Of a DNA stretch of 48,333 nt, positions 44,145 to 48,333 are shown in pieces. Position 1 is the first letter of the stretch, and every line of letters starts with the position of its first letter. Position numbers and translations under genes: made by a program. The DNA is from Leptolyngbya sp. FACHB-261 (lineage in GTDB: Bacteria > Cyanobacteriota > Cyanobacteriia > FACHB-261), in the NCBI RefSeq assembly GCF_014696065.1, contig NZ_JACJPL010000021.1, positions 1 through 48,333 on the forward strand, read 5' to 3'. The notes under the pieces are model-generated. The model ran no database searches, had not been told where the DNA came from, and worked only from the letters and a program-made list of their open reading frames with translations.

Positions 44145-44807
44145 TCATTTCTGCACACCAATCATTTTCTTGCCAGTTGTCTGGGCCAGCAGTTGGCAAT
44201 ATCTTGCTGCGGTTGAGGGTATGGCTCCATCAAATAGATCTGATGCTTGGCTTAAGTCTGTCTTAGTTCCGGCTGAACTTTCCTGGATCAAGGACAGGTA
44301 GTCGATGTAACCACTACGGCAATTGACTCTGAGCTTCTTATAACCCCTAACTCCATCTTCGTAGGAGTTCAGCAGTCGAAACTCATATCCCTCCTCGCCT
44401 AGTTGGGTTACGGAGGTAATGTCGAGGTACTCCTGCCATCCTGGTGAGCCCGATTTCTTGCCGTATCTGGTGATGAATCGCCACTCTTGGCTCTGTTGTT
44501 GCGCGTAGGCAAGATTGCGCTCATACTCGCCCACCTTTTTCTGCGCTATGGCATGGTGAGCACTGGCTTGCGGCACAGCCCGCATTAATCTAACTGCCTC
44601 CTGCCACTGACGCGCAACTGCGTGCCACTCTCCTTTAGAAGTTGCAGATTGAGTTTCCTGAGCAGCCTGCATGGCTTGACTCACCGCTTTGGGAAAGGGA
44701 TCAATCTGCGATGGGACGGAGTGAGATGAGACTGACGCTGGAGTCGAAGTAGAGCAGCTTGTAATCAGGGTTAGAGAGGCAAGTGCTCCAACCAAGTAGC
44801 GGCTCAT
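44145..44807 (-). CDS. Lipoprotein of unknown function
   Basis: From ATG 44807 the 220-residue product begins MSRYLVGALASLTLITSC, a type II signal peptide with lipobox LITSC (lipidated Cys at residue 18). A linker rich in Ser, Pro and Thr follows. A helical segment at about 45-105 (AMQAAQETQSATSKGEWHAV) precedes a globular domain containing WRFITRYGKKSGSPGWQEYL. It should be anchored in the plasma or outer membrane. I do not recognise a named family. It lies about 125 bases from another lipoprotein gene on the same strand. Confidence 0.72.
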   Translation of the reverse strand: MSRYLVGALASLTLITSCSTSTPASVSSHSVPSQIDPFPKAVSQAMQAAQETQSATSKGEWHAVARQWQEAVRLMRAVPQASAHHAIAQKKVGEYERNLAYAQQQSQEWRFITRYGKKSGSPGWQEYLDITSVTQLGEEGYEFRLLNSYEDGVRGYKKLRVNCRSGYIDYLSLIQESSAGTKTDLSQASDLFDGAIPSTAARYCQLLAQTTGKKMIGVQK

Positions 44808-44931
44808 TAGACTAGGTATTTTTTCTGCATCTTTGCACATAGGGCTTGGGCAAAGTCAGAGGGGGCATTTCTAGAGTTCCCATCACAACATTGCCAGCAA
44901 CGCACTTAAAGTTTCTTTAGATTTTTTCCTT

Positions 44932-45630
44932 TTATTCACTTACAAAAGAAAACGAGTCCACTATCTTTTGAAAGGCTCCCTGGTAGATAGCATCATTGTC
45001 ACCATAGTTAGTTTTTGCAAGAGCAATAACGATGATGTTAGAACCAGCGAGGTTAGAAAAAACAACCTGCTCATCCTCGTATAGGCCAGTAGACTGAAAG
45101 GAAATTGCAGGTTGCCCTGCAACTGTCGTGCCCTTGAACTCGCGGGGACTCGCGAACTGATTACTTTGCTCGACCCAGCTCTGTAATGGCAATTGCTGAG
45201 CATTGCTGTGTACAGTTATGTTTACATTGGCTGGATATTCTGTTCCTCCCTCGTATGCCCCAGAGCGAATTTTTTGAGCGTGCTTATGGGTCCAGATTTC
45301 AACTGCGGATAGCAAGGAGGTTTTGGAATTAGGAGGCACATCTGTGGTGTCGTCCACCACTACATCTTGGCTAGGGTAGCTGAACTGGAAGCCAAAACGA
45401 GGGCTCCGGTACTCGGCTTGCCCCTGGATAGTAGGTTCTGGGGTAGACAAGACAGATGGAGAGGGGGATGCCTCTACAGCTAGGCTAGAGTTTGTTGGAG
45501 AAGAACTCGCTAGGGGTGGTGATTCAGCCTGACAAGCGACGCCTGTCACTGCGATCAAACCTAGTGCTACTGAGTAGTTAGCCCAGCTCCTCAAATACTT
45601 GCAGCGAGTGATAATAGCTCTTCTCCTCAA
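44932..45630 (-). CDS. Lipoprotein of unknown function
   Basis: The protein has 232 residues with an N-terminal hydrophobic stretch and lipobox VTGVAC (about residues 28-33), then a Ser/Pro/Thr-rich linker to about residue 72. The folded part contains YRSPRFGFQFSYPSQDVVVD and ends with IYQGAFQKIVDSFSF. The longest frame starts with TTG and no ATG is available; an internal TTG or ATT with the AGGAGA inside could be the real start. The C-terminal pattern (FGFQFSYP...FQKIVDSFSF) resembles PsbP/Mog1-like domains in broad outline, without clear homology. Confidence 0.65.
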   Translation of the reverse strand: MRRRAIITRCKYLRSWANYSVALGLIAVTGVACQAESPPLASSSPTNSSLAVEASPSPSVLSTPEPTIQGQAEYRSPRFGFQFSYPSQDVVVDDTTDVPPNSKTSLLSAVEIWTHKHAQKIRSGAYEGGTEYPANVNITVHSNAQQLPLQSWVEQSNQFASPREFKGTTVAGQPAISFQSTGLYEDEQVVFSNLAGSNIIVIALAKTNYGDNDAIYQGAFQKIVDSFSFVSE

Positions 45631-46025
45631 CTTGGCTAGATGACTGCAGTCTCAACCGAATTCAACCCTTGAATGCTTAGAATTAAGCACCGACCTAGAT
45701 CGGGAAGTAATCTAGGTTAAGGCAGTTCGAAGCGAGCCTACCGCTCAAACTACTAGGATAGACGAGCACTCGTTGGTGTTGTTCCCGAGTTATGACCATC
45801 TAGGGGCTCAGTCATTAGCAAGCCGTGAGTATCTTCTAAGTAAACACATTGACTGCAACGGATTGCAAACAGATGCTTCAATCAACAGTTGGCTTTCAAC
45901 TGGGCGAAAAAGAGTACAGGAGGTGGAGTTGAGTTTTTTCTTGCCGCCGTCATTACCACGGTGAGAGCAGTGACCTTCTAACTCAATGCAAACACAGAGC
46001 CTTTTGCCTAGCTACTAAGCTGAGT
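45631..46025. other. Intergenic region
   Basis: About 395 bases between a lipoprotein gene and the Mo-dependent-nitrogenase-family gene. A 63-codon plus-strand frame (45773-45964) has no ribosome-binding site and an unconvincing composition. No clear hairpin terminator was seen. Confidence 0.4.
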
Positions 46026-46349
46026 TCAGCAATAACAACGAATGTCTTCATCACACTTGTCTGCAAGATAGCAGAGTGCTCGGAAGCGTAAGCTCACGAC
46101 TTCTTCGTAAAGTGGATTCAACTTGCAGAGCGGAGGGATGTGACCAACCTTGCGGTTGAGCAGATAAAGCTCCCGCTCGAAGGGGCACTGCGTAGGAATG
46201 GCTCGACAGAGTAAATGGGCCATTGAAGCATTTTGGATTTCCAAACCGTTTAACCATTGACGGGCTGGCTGTAGCCAATCAAATCGTCTAGTTCTAGTCT
46301 CTGCGTGAGCGTTCTTGATCTGCTGTTTGTCCCCTGTTAACTCCAACAT
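46026..46349 (-). CDS. Mo-dependent nitrogenase C-terminal family protein
   Basis: The 107-residue product contains LQPARQWLNGLEIQNASMAH, LLCRAIPTQCPFERELYLL and VGHIPPLCKLNPLYEEVVSL, then RFRALCYLADKCDEDIRCYC. This is the pattern of the small cyanobacterial Mo-dependent nitrogenase C-terminal family. The Cys residues (about eight, some in CxC and PLC contexts) are conserved in that family and may bind metal. Despite its name the family is common in cyanobacteria that do not fix nitrogen, and the role is unknown. The ATG at 46349 is preceded by GGAGATTGAA, which supports this start over one 17 codons upstream. Confidence 0.82.
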   Translation of the reverse strand: MLELTGDKQQIKNAHAETRTRRFDWLQPARQWLNGLEIQNASMAHLLCRAIPTQCPFERELYLLNRKVGHIPPLCKLNPLYEEVVSLRFRALCYLADKCDEDIRCYC

Positions 46350-46580
46350 TTCAATCTCCAAACAACCTCTATGCAGTAGTCTATCTATAAACCACCGCAA
46401 TGTCAGTAAGCCTCAAATATAAGTTGTTTTTATGATATATAATTTCTGCTTAACTCTCACGCGTTCACGAGGGTATGCATCCCTAGCCGCTCGTGGTGCT
46501 TGTTTCCTGCTTCCGTTAGAAAATGACCTTCAAGTGGAGAACAACAAAAACAGAGATTCTGTGACTGTGAAACCCAAATC

Positions 46581-46877
46581 ATGATTCTAGAAGTTGCCAT
46601 CCTTGATGTTAGACCTAATATGACTGCTGAATTTGAGGAGGCTTTCTCAACAGCTGCCACTATTATCAGTTCCAGCCCAGGTTACATCTCGCATGAACTT
46701 CAACGGTGCCTGGAAACTACAAATCGTTATATCTTGTTAGTGCGCTGGCAGACTTTAGAAGCTCATACTGTTGGGTTTCGAAAGTCGTCGGCATATCAGG
46801 AGTGGCGCCGGTTGCTACATCACTTCTACGAGCCATTCCCAACCGTGGAGCACTATGAGATTGTTTCGCTAAAATGA
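46581..46877 (+). CDS. Antibiotic biosynthesis monooxygenase (ABM)-fold protein
   Basis: The 98-residue product is an ABM-fold ferredoxin-like beta-alpha-beta protein: MILEVAILDVRPNMTAEFEE, FSTAATIISSSPGYISHELQ and ILLVRWQTLEAHTVGFRKS, then YQEWRRLLHHFYEPFPTVEH. Members include heme-degrading and quinol monooxygenases, which are dimers; no obvious cofactor-binding site can be read here. It is probably a stand-alone gene, with a GNAT acetyltransferase 62 bases downstream in the same direction. Confidence 0.8.
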   Translation: MILEVAILDVRPNMTAEFEEAFSTAATIISSSPGYISHELQRCLETTNRYILLVRWQTLEAHTVGFRKSSAYQEWRRLLHHFYEPFPTVEHYEIVSLK

Positions 46878-46938
46878 ACTGCTTTGTGAGGCTAAGATAA
46901 TCAATCGGAAAAGTAATTAATTAGAAAAACCAAAAAAC

Positions 46939-47532
46939 ATGACAGTGTTTGTGGAAACGGAGCGTTTGCTCCTACGTCAGTTTACAGTTGATGATGTAGA
47001 TCATCTATTTGAGCTAGATAGCGATCCTGATGTTATCCGCTTCACTCCTAATGCCGGGCAGTTGCCAGACCGCGTAGCTATCCAGACTCAAGTTCTTCCT
47101 AAATTTCTGGCCTATTACAAGAAATATGAAGGTTACGGGGTTTGGGCCGCAGTCGAAAAATCAAGTCAGCAATTTATCGGCTGGTTTTTCTTAAGACCTG
47201 CAATAGATGCACCTTACTTTGACCCTACATTAGCGAATCCTAGTGATACTGAGTTGGGGTATCGCTTGCGAAAGACCGCTTGGGGGAAAGGTTATGCAAC
47301 AGAGGGAGTTCAATCGCTTCTTCTTAAAGGGTTCTCCGAGTTTGAGATGCAGCGTGTTGCTGCAGTTGCCTTATCTGCAAATCTAGCTTCCCTACGAGTT
47401 CTAGAGAAAGTCGGCTTGAAACTTCAGGCAAGACTGTTTTACGAAGCATTGGGCCAGGAGGTCATGGTGTATGCCCTGGCTAAGGACGAGTTCAGTTTAG
47501 GAAGTGGCTCTACGGCCGTCAAACCCCTATAA
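46939..47532 (+). CDS. GNAT family N-acetyltransferase (RimJ/RimL-type)
   Basis: The 197-residue product begins MTVFVETERLLLRQFTVDDV, a standard RimJ/RimL opening. The acetyl-CoA-binding motif A is visible as ELGYRLRKTAWGKGYATEG (about residues 112-130), followed by ANLASLRVLEKVGLK (about 153-167). Related enzymes acetylate ribosomal proteins or small amines; the substrate is unknown. It may be co-transcribed with the upstream ABM-fold gene. Confidence 0.88.
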   Translation: MTVFVETERLLLRQFTVDDVDHLFELDSDPDVIRFTPNAGQLPDRVAIQTQVLPKFLAYYKKYEGYGVWAAVEKSSQQFIGWFFLRPAIDAPYFDPTLANPSDTELGYRLRKTAWGKGYATEGVQSLLLKGFSEFEMQRVAAVALSANLASLRVLEKVGLKLQARLFYEALGQEVMVYALAKDEFSLGSGSTAVKPL

Positions 47533-47720
47533 GTGCAGACTCTTGCACCGTCACCCAGGGCACAGGCAGAGGGCGCAGACACTAGCAACATCAGCTCAAG
47601 GCCTTTGCACTACCACTAGCTTTCAAACTAGCCGCCTGAACGTCATGAAGTCGCTCTCAAAAGCATGGCTTCTATAGATCTGTATAGAGCAGCCTTGGCT
47701 CGTACAGGCTTGGCCTGCAC

Positions 47721-47740
47721 TGTTACTTTACTGTTACTTT
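47721..47740 (+). promoter_or_regulatory. HLR1-like direct repeat upstream of psaA
   Basis: TGTTACTTT occurs at 47721-47729 and again at 47732-47740. High-light regulatory element HLR1 (RpaB box) is a pair of 8-base (G/T)TTACA(T/A)(T/A) repeats two bases apart. Here the sixth base differs and the spacing is three, so the match is partial. It lies about 500 bases upstream of the psaA start, further than usual. Confidence 0.3.
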
Positions 47741-48080
47741 TCGCTACTGGTTCCCCTTACTTCACCTGCTTGATTGCCTCATTTCATCAGCAGTAGGAGA
47801 GTTGGTGCGAAGAGCTAGTACTGAAGAGCTGGCTCTTCAGTACCAATGCGGGCTCAAGACACGACTCTAATAGCTATCTCTGTCACTTCAATCTTTCATA
47901 TATCTAAGGGAATAGGCTCTATAAATTTGCTTTGTGACCATCAACACGAAGCTTTCAACCCCAATTTATACCTATGTAAATGGGCACAGATTCAAGTACG
48001 AAGGCCGCTACTTGTACATTTGCTAAAAATAATTAACTGGTGGTTTTCAAGCTTGAAAACTTCGCCTAGACTTACTTCTC

Positions 48081-48203
48081 AAAGCAATCCACCGAAACGT
48101 AGCTGTCTTCTTTAAAATCGGCTCTTACCTGAGAGCTTGAAGACCTGTGTGCTTCACCGCAGGCTCAAGTTCTCACATCTCAGTCTGTGAGGTGGATTGC
48201 TTT
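48081..48203 (+). ncRNA. Structured leader RNA upstream of psaA
   Basis: AAAGCAATCCACC (48081-48093) pairs perfectly over 13 bp with GGTGGATTGCTTT (48191-48203), enclosing about 97 bases. Inside are three smaller hairpins: GTCTTC/GAAGAC (48105-48110 with 48139-48144) with a nested GCTCT/AGAGC, CCTG/CAGG (48144-48147 with 48160-48163) containing GTG/CAC, and CTCACA/TGTGAG (48172-48177 with 48186-48191). The structure ends about 30 bases before the psaA ATG, leaving the Shine-Dalgarno (GAGGAGAG at 48221-48228) free. A structured 'psaA RNA' motif is known from cyanobacterial comparative genomics; whether this is that motif was not verified. Confidence 0.6.
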
Positions 48204-48233
48204 TGATTCGCTGTCTCAACGAGGAGAGTCTCG

Positions 48234-48333
48234 ATGACAATCAGTCCTCAGGAGCGGGAGGCGAAGGTCAGAGTAGTCGTCGATAACGACCCGGTCCCCA
48301 CATCATTCGACAAGTGGGCCAAACCAGGACACT
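48234..48333 (+). CDS. psaA: Photosystem I P700 apoprotein A1, N-terminus (partial)
   Basis: The first 33 codons, cut by the window edge, read [20 protein letters not shown] followed by [13 protein letters not shown]. This is the near-invariant N-terminus of PsaA, one of the two core subunits binding P700 and the electron carriers of photosystem I. GAGGAGAG lies 5 bases upstream of the ATG. psaB normally follows it in an operon, outside this window. This gene fixes the identity of the organism as an oxygenic cyanobacterium. Confidence 0.97.
   Translation, partial: MTISPQEREAKVRVVVDNDPVPTSFDKWAKPGH

Noticed and set aside
47846-48115. 89-codon plus-strand frame upstream of psaA
   Set aside because: It runs into the structured leader region, has no ribosome-binding site and no coding-like pattern.

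Overview
The window is from a cyanobacterial chromosome. The clearest marker is the start of psaA (photosystem I) at the right edge. It is supported by a CcmP-type carboxysome shell protein, NdhN of the photosynthetic NDH-1 complex, a CSP41-like protein, a RemA-like protein, HepC-type sugar transferases, and a cyanoexosortase next to a protein with a PTPA-CTERM tail. No rRNA, tRNA or CRISPR array was seen.

Left part (1-16.6 kb): mostly short, independent housekeeping or stress units. The left edge holds the 3' end of an IS630-type transposase abutting a broken reading frame. Then come a PhzF-family enzyme, a RemA-like protein followed closely by a spore-photoproduct-lyase-like radical SAM protein, an NfeD-like protein, and a methyltransferase divergent from a TetR regulator with palindromic operators between them. 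These are followed by a DUF2382 stress protein with a strong terminator, CcmP, a pentapeptide-repeat protein, a CSP41-like protein, a two-gene SLOG (TRPM-like) plus SLATT/DUF4231 membrane-effector operon, an MFS transporter, a secreted Gly/Thr-rich repeat protein and NdhN.

Middle (16.6-39.4 kb): a large exopolysaccharide locus, nearly all on the plus strand. It has two HepC-like initiating sugar transferases (the first with a damaged active site), seven further glycosyltransferases, a Wzx flippase, a Wzy-like polymerase, two hexapeptide acyltransferases, a Wzc-type chain-length/ATPase protein, a cyanoexosortase, its likely PTPA-CTERM substrate, and Gmd plus Fcl for GDP-L-fucose. Together these would assemble, export and polymerise a fucose-containing, probably O-acylated polysaccharide, with an exosortase-processed surface protein made alongside it. 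The stretch of about 19.4-30.8 kb is visibly AT-richer than its flanks.

Right part (39.4-48.3 kb): a decayed 42-base repeat tract, an unknown 122-aa protein, a GH2 glycosidase and GalE on the minus strand, two lipoproteins, a Mo-dependent-nitrogenase C-terminal-family protein, an ABM-fold protein, a GNAT acetyltransferase, and a long psaA leader that can fold into a closed multi-hairpin RNA. The strongest candidates for unusual biology are the SLOG-SLATT pair, the exosortase/PTPA-CTERM pair inside the polysaccharide locus, and the structured psaA leader. All assignments come from reading the sequence; no database search was run.
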